In this document: positions 1 through 9,246 of the stretch, in pieces
Layout of the letters: each line of letters starts with the position of its first letter
Position numbering within the stretch: the stretch's first letter is position 1
Notes under the pieces: model-generated
What the model saw: only the letters and a program-made list of their open reading frames with translations
What the model was told of the DNA's origin: nothing
Databases searched by the model: none
Translations under genes and position numbers: made by a program
NCBI RefSeq assembly: GCF_004123675.1
Contig: NZ_CP035417.1
Span: 1,293,501 to 1,357,500 of the forward strand
Reading direction: 5' to 3'
DNA length: 64,000 nucleotides
Origin: Leisingera sp. NJS204
Lineage (GTDB): Bacteria; Pseudomonadota; Alphaproteobacteria; Rhodobacterales; Rhodobacteraceae

Positions 1-1343
1 AACCCGTCCGTTCCCTCATCAATGAACAGGTTGCCGTCGATCTCCGGCGCATCCGATTTGGTGCGGCAGGTGGCGATGCCGTCTTCGTCGATGTCATCGA
101 CAATGACCTGCATCGTCTGGCCGACTTTCGCCTCAAGTTTCGCCTCGGAGATCGCCTGCGCCTTCTCCATGAAGCGTTCCCAGCGCTCCTGCTTCACCTC
201 TTCCGGCACGTGATCGGCCAAATCGTTCGACCGCGCGCCATCGACGTTTTCGTATTTGAAGCACCCGACCCGGTCCAGCTGCGCCTCGTCCATCCAGTCG
301 AGCAGGTGCTGGAACTCGGCTTCGGTCTCGCCGGGGAAGCCGACGATGAAAGTGGAGCGCAGGGTGATATCCGGGCAGGCCGCGCGCCAGGCGGTGATCT
401 CGTCCAGCGTCTTGGCCGCCGCCGCCGGGCGGGCCATGCGGCGCAGCACGTCCGGGTGGGCGTGCTGGAAGGGGATGTCCAGATAGGGCAGCAGCGCGTT
501 GTCCGGGTCCGCCATCAGCGGGATCAGGTCGCGCACAAAGGGGTAGGGGTAGACATAATGCAGCCGCACCCACAGCTCATCCGCCGGGGCCAGCCTGCCC
601 AGCTCGCGGCTGAGGTCAAGGATATGGCTGCGCACCTCTTCGCCCTTCCACGGATGGGTGGAGTATTTGCGGTCCAGCCCGTAGGCGGAGGTGTCCTGGC
701 TGATCACCAGCAATTCGCGCACCCCGGCCCCGACCAGCTTTTCCGCCTCGCGCAGCACCGCGTGGACGGGGCGCGAGGCCAGCTTGCCGCGCATGTCGGG
801 GATGATGCAAAACTTGCACTTGTGGTTGCAGCCCTCGGAAATCTTCAGATAGCTGAAGTGTCGCGGGGTCAGTTTAACGCCGGCCGCGGGCAGCAGGTCC
901 ACGTAAGGGTTCGGGGAGGGCGGCACTGCGGAATGCACCGCGTCCAGCACCTGTTCGTACTGATGCGGGCCGGTGACCGCGTGAATGCGCGGGTGGTGCT
1001 CGCGGATATAGTCCGGCTCGGCGCCCAGGCAGCCGGTGACGATGACTTTGCCGTTTTCCTTAAGCGCTTCGCCGATGGCCTCAAGGCTTTCCGCCTTGGC
1101 GCTGTCCAGGAAGCCGCAAGTGTTGACGATGACCGCGTCGGCGCCGGCGTAGTCGGGCGAGATGCCATAGCCTTCGGCGCGCAGCCGGGTCAGGATGCGC
1201 TCGCTGTCCACCAGCGCCTTGGGGCAGCCGAGCGACACCATGCCGAGGGTCGGCTGGTCCGGGCGCGGCGCATCACCGAACTGCGGGCGGGGGGCAAGGT
1301 CGGGGCGGAGGCTGGGCGGGTTGCTGGACGGGGTACTGGTCAT
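1..1343 (-). CDS. rimO: Ribosomal protein S12 methylthiotransferase RimO (C-terminus cut by window edge)
   Basis: Radical-SAM enzyme that adds a methylthio group to the conserved aspartate of ribosomal protein S12. Reading the minus strand from the ATG at 1343 gives 447 codons that stay open to the window edge; RimO proteins are about 440-470 residues, so only a short C-terminal piece is missing. The N-terminal UPF0004 cluster cysteines are C40, C76 and C105. The radical-SAM motif GCNHKCKFC places C172, C176 and C179. Motifs such as FIVGFPGET and the start of the TRAM region near the end fit RimO rather than MiaB, as does the [13 protein letters not shown] opening. No other gene lies upstream on this strand, so it is probably transcribed from its own promoter in the 1344-1964 gap. 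Confidence 0.95.
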   Translation of the reverse strand, partial: MTSTPSSNPPSLRPDLAPRPQFGDAPRPDQPTLGMVSLGCPKALVDSERILTRLRAEGYGISPDYAGADAVIVNTCGFLDSAKAESLEAIGEALKENGKVIVTGCLGAEPDYIREHHPRIHAVTGPHQYEQVLDAVHSAVPPSPNPYVDLLPAAGVKLTPRHFSYLKISEGCNHKCKFCIIPDMRGKLASRPVHAVLREAEKLVGAGVRELLVISQDTSAYGLDRKYSTHPWKGEEVRSHILDLSRELGRLAPADELWVRLHYVYPYPFVRDLIPLMADPDNALLPYLDIPFQHAHPDVLRRMARPAAAAKTLDEITAWRAACPDITLRSTFIVGFPGETEAEFQHLLDWMDEAQLDRVGCFKYENVDGARSNDLADHVPEEVKQERWERFMEKAQAISEAKLEAKVGQTMQVIVDDIDEDGIATCRTKSDAPEIDGNLFIDEGTDG

Positions 1344-1964
1344 TCGCGCGCATATATCAGGAATGCGGCAAGAGGCAAGGAAAACGGGGGCAGGCGCCCC
1401 CCCCTGTGCCCCCTTGGATACCGGGCGGCTATTTTTCCTTTGCACGGCCGCAAGGTCAGGCGCTGCACTTCGTTAGGTGTTGAAGGTGGAGCGCCAAGGC
1501 CTTTAGCCTGCGGGCGCAAAACTCTGCAGCAACGGCAATGCAGCGTTTGAAGGTGCCGCCGGTCTTCGGGGTTTTGTGTGTCCTGATGCATATCCGGTAT
1601 CTTCTGGAACTGTGGTTGCCAAAGCTGCTCTCGTCACCGCTGAGGCGAAGAACTGGCCACCTCAAGCCAAGCAGAGGCCTTTAACCGCGCGCGAAGCCTG
1701 CGCCACTGTCCGCCATATCCTCGTCAAACAAGGTCTCCCCGAAGACGAGCACTTCTTCATTCCGCCGGGAGATGCATTTTGCCGGAAAGACCGGCTCCAT
1801 CTGGCAGCGGCTGCCCTATCCGCTGTTCGGCCTGCTCTCAGGTTACGGCTATTCTGCGGTCAAAACGCGCGAAGCTTTGATGCAGGAAGCGGCTTCCTGC
1901 ATTGCACCCGCTCCACCAGACGGTAAGCTGGCAAAAAGACCCTTGGACTACAGGGGGACAAGAC
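1344..1964. other. Gap without a convincing gene
   Basis: About 620 bases between the divergent rimO and asmA-like genes. Short open frames exist on both strands (for example plus 1576-1926), but none has a recognisable domain or a good ribosome-binding site. A G-rich/C-rich inverted stretch lies around 1386-1425. The gap should hold the rimO and asmA promoters; I could not place them with confidence. Confidence 0.5.
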
Positions 1965-3890
1965 ATGAGGAGTGGGCTGATGAAGCTGATAATCCGGGTT
2001 GTGACCGCGCTGGTGCTGACGGTGGTTGTACTGGCGGGGCTGGTGCTGTTGCTGCCGGGCGAGAAAATCGCGCGGCTGGCGGCCGATCAGCTGGAGACGC
2101 AGACGGGCCGCAAGCTGGCGTTCGGCGGCAAGGTGCGCTTCACCTTCTGGCCGACGCTGGGGGTCAAGGCGGACGCGGTGACGCTGTCCAATGCGGACTG
2201 GGCGGGTCCCGAGCCGATGCTGCGGGCCGAGCGTCTGACCATCGGCGTGGCGGCGGCAGAGCTGTTGCAGGGCGATGTGCGGGTCACGGAAATCTCGGCG
2301 ATCCTGCCGCATCTGAACCTGGCCACCAACGAAGACGGCATCGGCAACTGGGTCTTTGGCAGCGGCGCGCCAGCCTCTGGCGGCACGGCCGCAAGCAGCA
2401 GCGGTGCGCTGCCGCTCAGGATCGAAGCGGTCGATCTGACCGGGGCCTCGCTGCGCTACGCCGCATATGGCGAAGCGCCGGTGGAGATGAACAATATCGA
2501 CCTTAGCCTGCTGTGGCCTGAACCCGATGGCACCGTGAACGCCAAGGCGACCCTGCGCCCGGCGGGAGAGCCGGTGGAGGTGGATGCCGAGATCGGCACC
2601 TTTGCAGCGTTTCTGGCCGGTGAGGTGTCCTCGATCGGGGCAACGGTGACGGCACCGGGCGGCAAGGGTCGGTTTGACGGCCATGCCGATATCAACGGCG
2701 AGGCCAGCGGGCGGTTGACCTTTGGCGCTGATAATGCGTTGCAAACGGGTGTCGCGCTGGGGCTGGTCCTGCCGGATGCTTTGGCGCAAAAGACCGTGTT
2801 CGGCGCTGATGTGACCTATACCGCCGACAGGCGGCTGTCGATGCGCGATCTGGCGGTTGAGCTGGGCAGCAACAAGCTGACCGGCGCCGCGGATGCAGAA
2901 TTCAACAAGCGGCCGGAGTTTACTGCGCAACTGCGCGGCGGCGCGCTGGATTTCTCTGCGTTGGCTGGCGGGACGGGCAGCTCTGGCAGCGGCGGGGCTG
3001 CCGCGGCAGGCTGGCCCAAGGACGCGATTGATGCCTCGGCGCTGGGGCTGGCTGATGCGGTCGTTGACCTGTCCTTTGACAGCTTGAACACCGGCGGTGT
3101 GATCCTGGGAGCCAGCACGCTGAACCTGACGGTCGAGCGCAGCCGCGCGGTGGTAAACTTCCTGCCGGCCTCCATGTTCGGCGGCCAGGTGCGGGGGCAG
3201 GTGGTTGCCAACAACCGCAATGGCCTGTCGGTGGGCGGCAAGCTCTCGTTCAACGGCATCAGGCTGGAGCGGGCCCTGGGCGAAACCGCGGGCTACAGCC
3301 GGCTGAACGGCGAGGCGCTGGGGGAGCTGGAATTCCTGGGGGCCGGAAACTCAGTAGGTGCAATCATGCGCTCGCTCAGCGGCAAGGGCTGGCTGGAAGC
3401 GGGCAAAGGCTTCTTTACCGGTTTCGATCTGGAGCAGCTGATGCGCTCGGGCGGTAATGGCGGCAGCACAGTGTTTGATCAGATGACAGCCAGTTACACA
3501 ATTGACGGCGGCAACCTGCGCAACCAGGATCTTCTGGTTCTGCTCAAGGGGTTCCGCGCCGAAGGCAAGGGCCGGATCGGGCTGGGCGCGCGGGATCTGG
3601 ATTACCTGTTTATTCCCCAACTGGTGCGGGCAGGCAGAGATCAGGTGCTGACCATTCCGGTGCGGATCACCGGCCCTTGGGAAAACCCGGACATCCGCCC
3701 GGACCTGAGCCAGGCGCTGCAGCCGAAAATCGACGAGATCGAACAGGAAGCCAAGGACCGGGTGCGTCAGAAGCTGAGCGAAGAGCTGAACACAGAGATT
3801 GCGCCGGAGCAGGACCTGAACGACGTGCTGAAACAGCGCATCGAACAGGAAGCGCGGGACCAGTTGCTGAAACTCCTGGGCGGCGACTGA
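1965..3890 (+). CDS. AsmA family protein
   Basis: 641-residue protein of the AsmA family, long bridge-like proteins anchored in the inner membrane and linked to outer-membrane lipid homeostasis in Gram-negatives. It starts with a short basic segment and one hydrophobic anchor (about residues 7-29), followed by the AsmA N-terminal pattern (GRKLAFGGKVRFTFWP, then ADAVTLSNADWAG). The C-terminal third carries the AsmA_2-like region with the phrase ITGPWENPDIRPD. The ATG at 1965 was chosen because AGGGGG lies at 1952-1956 and the hydrophobic anchor follows at once; an in-frame ATG at 1902 would add 21 residues without homology. The exact cellular substrate is unknown. Confidence 0.88.
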   Translation: MRSGLMKLIIRVVTALVLTVVVLAGLVLLLPGEKIARLAADQLETQTGRKLAFGGKVRFTFWPTLGVKADAVTLSNADWAGPEPMLRAERLTIGVAAAELLQGDVRVTEISAILPHLNLATNEDGIGNWVFGSGAPASGGTAASSSGALPLRIEAVDLTGASLRYAAYGEAPVEMNNIDLSLLWPEPDGTVNAKATLRPAGEPVEVDAEIGTFAAFLAGEVSSIGATVTAPGGKGRFDGHADINGEASGRLTFGADNALQTGVALGLVLPDALAQKTVFGADVTYTADRRLSMRDLAVELGSNKLTGAADAEFNKRPEFTAQLRGGALDFSALAGGTGSSGSGGAAAAGWPKDAIDASALGLADAVVDLSFDSLNTGGVILGASTLNLTVERSRAVVNFLPASMFGGQVRGQVVANNRNGLSVGGKLSFNGIRLERALGETAGYSRLNGEALGELEFLGAGNSVGAIMRSLSGKGWLEAGKGFFTGFDLEQLMRSGGNGGSTVFDQMTASYTIDGGNLRNQDLLVLLKGFRAEGKGRIGLGARDLDYLFIPQLVRAGRDQVLTIPVRITGPWENPDIRPDLSQALQPKIDEIEQEAKDRVRQKLSEELNTEIAPEQDLNDVLKQRIEQEARDQLLKLLGGD

Positions 3891-4243
3891 CCCCTCCAGC
3901 TGAAAGCCGGGTGAAGGATGGCCGAAGGCCACCGGGCGCAGCCCGGCGTGTCCTTGACGCGGTTGCCGGCGCCGTACCCACAGCAATGGCGTGTGCGGGC
4001 GGCGCCTGCATTGCAAGCGTTTTCTGCAGTGATTGCGGCGGTCCGTCAGTACCGTCGTGTGTCCGGCCTGGTCGCGCAGCCAGTGTTACGGGCTGCTGGC
4101 CTTGATGAATTCCGCAAGCAAGATTCCTATCGGCTAAACGACCTCGGAGGGCCATTGCCATTGCCGGAGTGTCCTGGCTTTTGGTTGCCTTAGGTCCGCA
4201 TCATCACATCACGCGTCTTGCATCTCTGAGCAGGCCGGTCTGG
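3891..4243. other. Gap without a convincing gene
   Basis: About 350 bases between the asmA-like stop and the dead IS110 transposase. Two small hairpins lie just after the asmA-like stop (around 3918-3955: a GGCC-GAA-GGCC type and a CCGGGC-GCA-GCCCGG type) but neither has a T-tract. The rest is probably the non-coding end of the IS110 copy plus old intergenic DNA. Confidence 0.45.
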
Positions 4244-5075
4244 TCAGACGGCCGGCTGCCGGTATTCCTGTTGTTTCGTCAGTATCGCCCAGATGATCCG
4301 GGCGCTTTTATTAACCATCGCGACCGTCGGCAGCCGGAACGGTTTCCCGGCAAGGATCCTGGCGCTCCAGATATCGATGCGCTCCGGGTGCTTCCTGCCC
4401 ATCAGCGCGCGGGACGTCATGCCGGTGATCAGGAGCTTCCGGATGTATCTGTTGCCCTTCTTGGTGATCTTGCCGGGCTTCTCTTTTCCGCCGCTGGACT
4501 TGTTGAGCGGGGTCAGGCCCAGCCAGGCTGCGAGATCGCGGCCGGTCCGGAATTGCTTGGCATCGCCGATGGTCGCCACGATGGCGGAGGCAGTGACCGG
4601 GCCGATGCCCGGCATGCGCTTCAGACGTCGGGCACCGGCGTCCAGCAACGCATGCTTTTCGATCATCTTTGAATAGCTTTCAACGCGCTCGTGAACTCCA
4701 AGAAACTGGTAGCAGACCGTGCCGAGAATGCCGCTTGCCAGATCGGGCATGCTGGGCCGCTCCTCTTCAAGGCGGCGTTTGGCAAAGGCGGTCACAGCCT
4801 CGATCCCGCTCCGCAGCACATGGCCGAATTCGCGCAGAAGGCTGCGGATCATATTCGCCAGCTGCGTGCGCTGCCGGACCGCGAGGTCCCGGGTGCGGTG
4901 CAGCGTCAGGATTGCCTGCTGATCTTCGGATTTCAGTTCAACGAAGCGCCTTCTGCGCCTTTGAATGATCCCCTGGATCGTTCAATCCGCTGCGCGGACC
5001 AGCTAAAACTTGGCCGGCGGACCGCTTCGCAAATCTCCTCGGCATCAGCCACGTCGGTCTTGACGCACTTTACAT
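4244..5075 (-). pseudogene. IS110-family transposase remnant
   Basis: The frame 4852-4244 encodes the C-terminal half of an IS110/IS1111-type transposase, including the Transposase_20 region (MPGIGPVTASAIVATIGDAK, AAWLGLTPLNKSSGGKEK, KRGNRYIRKLLI-like text). Upstream the same protein can be followed further: RRRRFVELKSEDQQAILTLH runs into this frame, and VKTDVADAEEICEAVRRPS lies in another frame. The two parts are separated by a 57-base palindromic insertion at about 4951-5008. Everything N-terminal of VKTDVADAEE, including the first half of the DEDD nuclease domain, is gone; the remnant stops at the terminator of the phosphohexomutase gene. No terminal repeats could be assigned, which is normal for IS110. 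Confidence 0.85.
4951..5008. repeat. Short palindromic insertion inside the IS110 remnant
   Basis: About 57 bases interrupt the transposase frame between the codons for AVRRPS and RFVELKSE. The core is an imperfect hairpin: TTGAATGATCC, loop CCT, GGATCGTTCAA, with one mismatch. It is followed by CCGCTGCGCGGACC. Neither the core nor the flanks belong to IS110 proteins, so I read it as an insertion. Boundaries are accurate to about 2 bases. Confidence 0.6.
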
Positions 5076-5097
5076 TGTTTCTCAGCAGAAAGAAAAA

Positions 5098-5118
5098 GCG
5101 CCCGCCGAAGGCGGGCGC
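5098..5118 (-). terminator. Intrinsic terminator of the kps-kdsA-phosphohexomutase operon
   Basis: Perfect 9-bp stem (GCGCCCGCC / GGCGGGCGC) with a 3-base loop. On the minus strand it is followed by TTTTTCTTT. It lies about 43 bases after the phosphohexomutase stop. Confidence 0.88.
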
Positions 5119-5160
5119 GGATCGCCTGCCTCAGCAGGCGAAATACCTCTTGGGCTGGGA

Positions 5161-6657
5161 TCAGATTGTCTGGTCGTAATCGCCGACCAACGGCTCGGTG
5201 CGGATCACCGCGTCGATATCCGCGAAAATCGCCCGCATCTCGTCTTCGCTTTCGGAGCTTTCGCAGACCACCACCAGGTTCGGCGTGTTGGACGACGCGC
5301 GCACCAGCCCCCAGGAGCCATTGTCCAGGATCACCCGCGCACCGTTCACGGTGACAACTTCTTTGATCGCCCGGCCGGCAAGGGTTTCGCCCGCCTCATG
5401 CTTGGCCACCAGTTTTTGCACCAGCCGCTCCAGAACGCCGTATTTTTCAGTGTCGGCGCAATAGGGCGACATGGTCGGGGTGGACCAGGTCTTGGGCAGG
5501 GCCTTGCGCAGGTCCGACATCGACTGATCCGGATTGCGATCCAGCATCTTGCAGACTTCAACCGCCACCCGCATACCGCAGTCATAGCCGCGGCCGATGG
5601 GTTCAGCCAGGAAGTAGTGGCCGGATTTCTCAAAGCCCGCCAGCGCGCCGATTTCCTTGACCCGCCGCTTCATGTGGCTGTGGCCGGTTTTCCAGTAATC
5701 CGCCGTCACACCGTTCTTTTGCAGCTCGGGGTCAGAGGCAAACAATCCGGTGGATTTCACATCCGCCACAAAGGTGGAGTTCGGATAGATCTTGGAAAGG
5801 TCGCGAGCCATGATCACGCCCACCTTGTCGGCAAAGATCTCCTCGCCCTCGTCATCCACCACGCCGCAGCGGTCGCCGTCGCCGTCAAAGCCAAGCGCCA
5901 GATCGGCGCCGGAGGCCTTCACCGATGCTGACATGTCGTGCAGCATCTCCATGGCTTCGGGGTTCGGGTTGTAGTGCGGGAAGGTGTAGTCCAGCTCGTT
6001 GTGGCTCTCGACCACCTCGACGCCGATGCGCTTGAACAGCTCGGGCGCAAAGGCCGAGGCGGTACCATTGCCGGTGGCGCAGACAATCTTCAGCGGGCGG
6101 GACATTTTGAAATCCCCCGCCAGATCGTCAAGGTAGGCCTCTTTCACGCCGTCCACGAACTCATATGACCCGCCGGGTGCGGGCTGGCCTTCACCGTTCA
6201 GCACGATGTCACGCAGCTCGCCCATCTCATCGGGGCCGTGGGTCAGCGGGCGGTCAAAGCCCATCTTGACGCCGGTCCAGCCGTTCGGGTTGTGCGAAGC
6301 GGTGACCATGGCGACGGCAGGCACATCCAAATGGAACTGCGCGAAATAGGCCATTGGCGACACGGCGGGTCCAATGTCCTTCACTTGGATACCCGCCTGC
6401 ATCAGGCCAAGCATCAGGGCGTTTTTGATCGCCAGCGAATAATCCCGGTAATCGTTGCCGACCGCAATCACCGGCTCGATCCCGCGCTTGCGCATCTGGG
6501 TGCCCAGCCCCAGGCCCAGGGCGGTCATGCCGGGCAGGTTGATCTCCTCGGGATACTTCCAGCGTGCGTCGTATTCGCGGAAACCCGTGGGCATGATCAT
6601 CGCATCGCGCAGAAAGCTCCAGGTGTTCGGGGTCACCTCGGACTGGGGTTTTGTCAT
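5161..6657 (-). CDS. Phosphomannomutase/phosphoglucomutase
   Basis: 498-residue alpha-D-phosphohexomutase that interconverts hexose 1- and 6-phosphates, feeding nucleotide-sugar synthesis. The phosphoserine loop is TASHNPNGWTG with the catalytic serine at 121, and the Mg-binding loop is DGDGDR at 258-263; the sugar-binding GFEKSGHYF-type motif and the C-terminal phosphate-binding domain (RASSNTPNLVV) are also present. It is the last gene of the kpsT-kpsE-kdsA operon (21-base gap after kdsA) and is followed by a strong terminator, so its product probably supplies mannose or glucose 1-phosphate for the capsule or LPS. Substrate choice between mannose and glucose cannot be read from sequence alone. 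Confidence 0.92.
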   Translation of the reverse strand: MTKPQSEVTPNTWSFLRDAMIMPTGFREYDARWKYPEEINLPGMTALGLGLGTQMRKRGIEPVIAVGNDYRDYSLAIKNALMLGLMQAGIQVKDIGPAVSPMAYFAQFHLDVPAVAMVTASHNPNGWTGVKMGFDRPLTHGPDEMGELRDIVLNGEGQPAPGGSYEFVDGVKEAYLDDLAGDFKMSRPLKIVCATGNGTASAFAPELFKRIGVEVVESHNELDYTFPHYNPNPEAMEMLHDMSASVKASGADLALGFDGDGDRCGVVDDEGEEIFADKVGVIMARDLSKIYPNSTFVADVKSTGLFASDPELQKNGVTADYWKTGHSHMKRRVKEIGALAGFEKSGHYFLAEPIGRGYDCGMRVAVEVCKMLDRNPDQSMSDLRKALPKTWSTPTMSPYCADTEKYGVLERLVQKLVAKHEAGETLAGRAIKEVVTVNGARVILDNGSWGLVRASSNTPNLVVVCESSESEDEMRAIFADIDAVIRTEPLVGDYDQTI

Positions 6658-6678
6658 CTCTGAAATCTCTTTGCTGGT

Positions 6679-7512
6679 TCAAATACGGATGGGATCGGCC
6701 TTGGCCAGCGCATCAAAGCGCATCAGGCTGCCGATAAGCTGCGGCATCTGATCCAGGTAGATCATGTTCGGCCCGTCGGACGGCGCGGTGTCCGGGTCCT
6801 CATGGGTTTCGATGAACACCGCTGAAATACCGAGAGAGACAGCCGCACGTGCCATCAGCGGTGCAAATTCGCGCTGGCCGCCGGTGGAGCCGCCCTTGCC
6901 GCCGGGCTGCTGTACCGAATGGGTGGCGTCCATCACCACCGGGTAGCCGCCCTGCGCCATCTGCGGCAGCGACCGCATGTCGGCGACCAGGGTGTTGTAG
7001 CCAAAGGAGGTGCCGCGTTCGGTCAGCAGGATATTGGTGTTGCCGGTGCTTTCCACCTTGGCAACCACATTGGCCATGTCCCAGGGCGCCAGGAACTGGC
7101 CCTTTTTGATGTTCACCGCCTTGCCGGTATTGCCGGCCGCCAGCAGCATGTCGGTCTGGCGGCACAGAAAGGCGGGTATTTGCAGGATATCAACCGCCTC
7201 TGCCGCCACGGCGCATTGCGCCTCGGTGTGCACGTCGGTCAGCACCGGCACGCCGAATTCGCGGCGGATGGTGTCCAGGACCTTCAGCCCTTCGTCCAGC
7301 CCCAGGCCGCGCTTGCCGGACAGCGAAGTCCGGTTGGCCTTGTCATAGGAGGCTTTGAACACAAACTGGGCGCCGGCCTTGTCGCAGGCCTCTTTCAGCT
7401 GCCCGGCAATCATCCGGGCATGGTCTGCGGTTTCCAGCTGGCAGGGGCCGGCGATGAATGTCAGCGGACAATCATTGCCGATAGTGAGGCCGGCGATATC
7501 GATGTTTTTCAT
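6679..7512 (-). CDS. kdsA: 3-deoxy-8-phosphooctulonate synthase (KDO-8-P synthase)
   Basis: 277-residue cytoplasmic enzyme joining phosphoenolpyruvate and arabinose 5-phosphate to give KDO 8-phosphate, the precursor of KDO in LPS and group 2-type capsules. The opening FIAGPCQLET places a cysteine (C24) where the metal-dependent Aquifex enzyme has its ligand Cys11; H198 (DATHSVQ), E235 (IETHEDP) and D246 (PSDGPN) complete the expected metal site. This marks it as the metal-dependent class, unlike E. coli KdsA, which has Asn there. It is 15 bases after kpsE and 21 before the phosphohexomutase, all on the minus strand, so KDO supply is co-transcribed with capsule export. Confidence 0.96.
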   Translation of the reverse strand: MKNIDIAGLTIGNDCPLTFIAGPCQLETADHARMIAGQLKEACDKAGAQFVFKASYDKANRTSLSGKRGLGLDEGLKVLDTIRREFGVPVLTDVHTEAQCAVAAEAVDILQIPAFLCRQTDMLLAAGNTGKAVNIKKGQFLAPWDMANVVAKVESTGNTNILLTERGTSFGYNTLVADMRSLPQMAQGGYPVVMDATHSVQQPGGKGGSTGGQREFAPLMARAAVSLGISAVFIETHEDPDTAPSDGPNMIYLDQMPQLIGSLMRFDALAKADPIRI

Positions 7513-7527
7513 GAGCTTCCGATAGCT

Positions 7528-9246
7528 TTATGATGAGACCTGTTCCCGCAGGATAGACGCGGTTAGCGAGCACATCAGATAAATACCGGAAAAGATCAGG
7601 AAAGCCAAAACGGTATTCTCGAACTTGCGCGGATAAGACGGTTCCTGGCTGGGAACAGGCTCCACCGCGGTGGTCAGATAGCGGACCTGGCGGTTGGCCT
7701 CCAGACGGGTGGTTTCCACTTGCTGCAAGGCCGATTGCAGCATCAGATCGCGGGTCGCAAGATCGGCCTGGGCCATCTGGATCTGGATCCGAAGATTGGC
7801 CAGCGAGTTTTCGCCTGCCGAGGCGTCGACCATCCGGTTGTTGAGGCTTGCGATCACCGCTTCGAGCCGCCGGATGTCGGCCTCGGCGCCGGACACCTTT
7901 GCCCGGTTGGGCCGGGCATTGTCCTGAAGGGCGGCCAGTTCCAGCCGTTTTTCCTCCAGCTGGATTTCAAAGGTGCTGATCTGCTGGCGCAGAGAGGCCA
8001 CCACCCCTTCGGGGTCCAGAACCGAACCTTTTTGCTGCAGCAGCACAAGCTGTTCCTGGGCGGCGCGGCGCTGCCCTTCGGCGTCTGACAGGGCGGATGC
8101 GGCTTCCGACATCTGATCGGCGCGCTTTTGCTGCGACAGGTTGTTCACCTTCTCCTGCGCATAGGAAATCAGCTTGCGGGAAAATTCCGCCGCTGCTTCG
8201 GGATCGGCGGCAGAGACTTCCATCCGCACCACGCCTTCGGTCGGGTCATAGCCGATCTTCACGTTGCGGCTGTAGGTGGCATAAGCTTCCTCGTTTGTCG
8301 GGCCGCTCTCCAGCCGCTGGATCGGGTCCAGCCAGGCTTGGGTGAAATGCGCCTTGAAGCCGGCCTCGCGGTCCAGCCGGAGCATCGCCTCCTTGGACAT
8401 CAGGTAGCTTTGCACTGCAATCGAATCCTGGCTGGTGGCGAATTGAGTGCCCGACAGCAAGCCGCCGACACCGCCGCCCGCGCTGTCGGCCTTAAGCACC
8501 AGGAATTCGGATTTGGAGGAATACATCGGCGTCGCCACCGAATAGAAGTAAAACCCTGCGGCCAGCGTCGGCAGCAGCACGAAAAAGGCCAGCCGGGCTG
8601 CCAGCAAGGTCAGTTTGCGGCGGCGGCGGCGGGCGATGTCGCGCTGAATTTCCTGGATTTCACGGGTGCGCCGCTCTGCCGGGCTCAGCTCGGTCGAGGG
8701 CAGGGTGGTTTTGCCCGCGGGCACTGTCTGCGGCAGCTGGACCGATCCGGGCGCAGGCGGGGTGCCTGCGGGCTGCGCCTTGTTTTGCGGCACCACCAGT
8801 TCCAGCATATTGGCGCGCTTGAACGGGTCGATGCCGCGTTCGCGCAGCATCTGCACGGCTTCAAAATCCGAAGTAGGGGCAAGATTGTGTTTCTGCGCCA
8901 TCCGGCGGGCCAGGCGCAATTGGCGGCCGGTCAGGCCTTCGTGGCGGATCGCATTGATATCGGTTTCCTGCTGGGTCTCGCGGGCCGAGCTGACCATGCC
9001 GGACATCGGCGCGGCGCGGGTCTGCGTTTCAGCCGGATGTGCTGCGCCCGGATTTGCCGGGGCTGCCTGGGCTGCTGCAGGCGCCGCGGGCCGGGCGGCG
9101 GCGGCAGCTGTTCGCGGCTGGGAATGCCCGGCCGCCTGGCTTGCAGCTGCGCCGGCCGCCTGAGGCTGATCCCCGGCGCCGCTGGCTCCGGCTGCAGCGG
9201 GGCTGCGGCGGATGCGGAACTTTTTAGCTCTCGGTTTCGTAGTCAT
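7528..9246 (-). CDS. kpsE: Capsule polysaccharide export inner-membrane protein, KpsE/CtrB-like
   Basis: 572-residue polysaccharide co-polymerase-like protein that links a KpsMT-type ABC exporter to the periplasm. A long Ala/Pro-rich cytoplasmic N-terminus (about residues 15-80) is followed by a first membrane segment (about 212-236), a periplasmic region with a long coiled coil (roughly 390-520, containing RAAQEQLVLLQQKGSVLDPE) and a second membrane segment near the C-terminus. The ATG at 9246 lies inside the 3' end of kpsT (23-base overlap), implying translational coupling; longer in-frame starts run back through kpsT and were rejected. The N-terminal extension is longer than in classical E. 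coli KpsE and low in complexity. Confidence 0.88.
   Translation of the reverse strand: MTTKPRAKKFRIRRSPAAAGASGAGDQPQAAGAAASQAAGHSQPRTAAAAARPAAPAAAQAAPANPGAAHPAETQTRAAPMSGMVSSARETQQETDINAIRHEGLTGRQLRLARRMAQKHNLAPTSDFEAVQMLRERGIDPFKRANMLELVVPQNKAQPAGTPPAPGSVQLPQTVPAGKTTLPSTELSPAERRTREIQEIQRDIARRRRRKLTLLAARLAFFVLLPTLAAGFYFYSVATPMYSSKSEFLVLKADSAGGGVGGLLSGTQFATSQDSIAVQSYLMSKEAMLRLDREAGFKAHFTQAWLDPIQRLESGPTNEEAYATYSRNVKIGYDPTEGVVRMEVSAADPEAAAEFSRKLISYAQEKVNNLSQQKRADQMSEAASALSDAEGQRRAAQEQLVLLQQKGSVLDPEGVVASLRQQISTFEIQLEEKRLELAALQDNARPNRAKVSGAEADIRRLEAVIASLNNRMVDASAGENSLANLRIQIQMAQADLATRDLMLQSALQQVETTRLEANRQVRYLTTAVEPVPSQEPSYPRKFENTVLAFLIFSGIYLMCSLTASILREQVSS

Noticed and set aside
210..1550. 446-codon open frame on the plus strand opposite rimO
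   Set aside because: Antisense shadow of a high-GC gene; rimO on the other strand has all catalytic motifs.
1576..1926. 116-codon frame in the rimO-asmA gap
   Set aside because: No domain, no ribosome-binding site and a cysteine/arginine-rich end; not supported as a gene.
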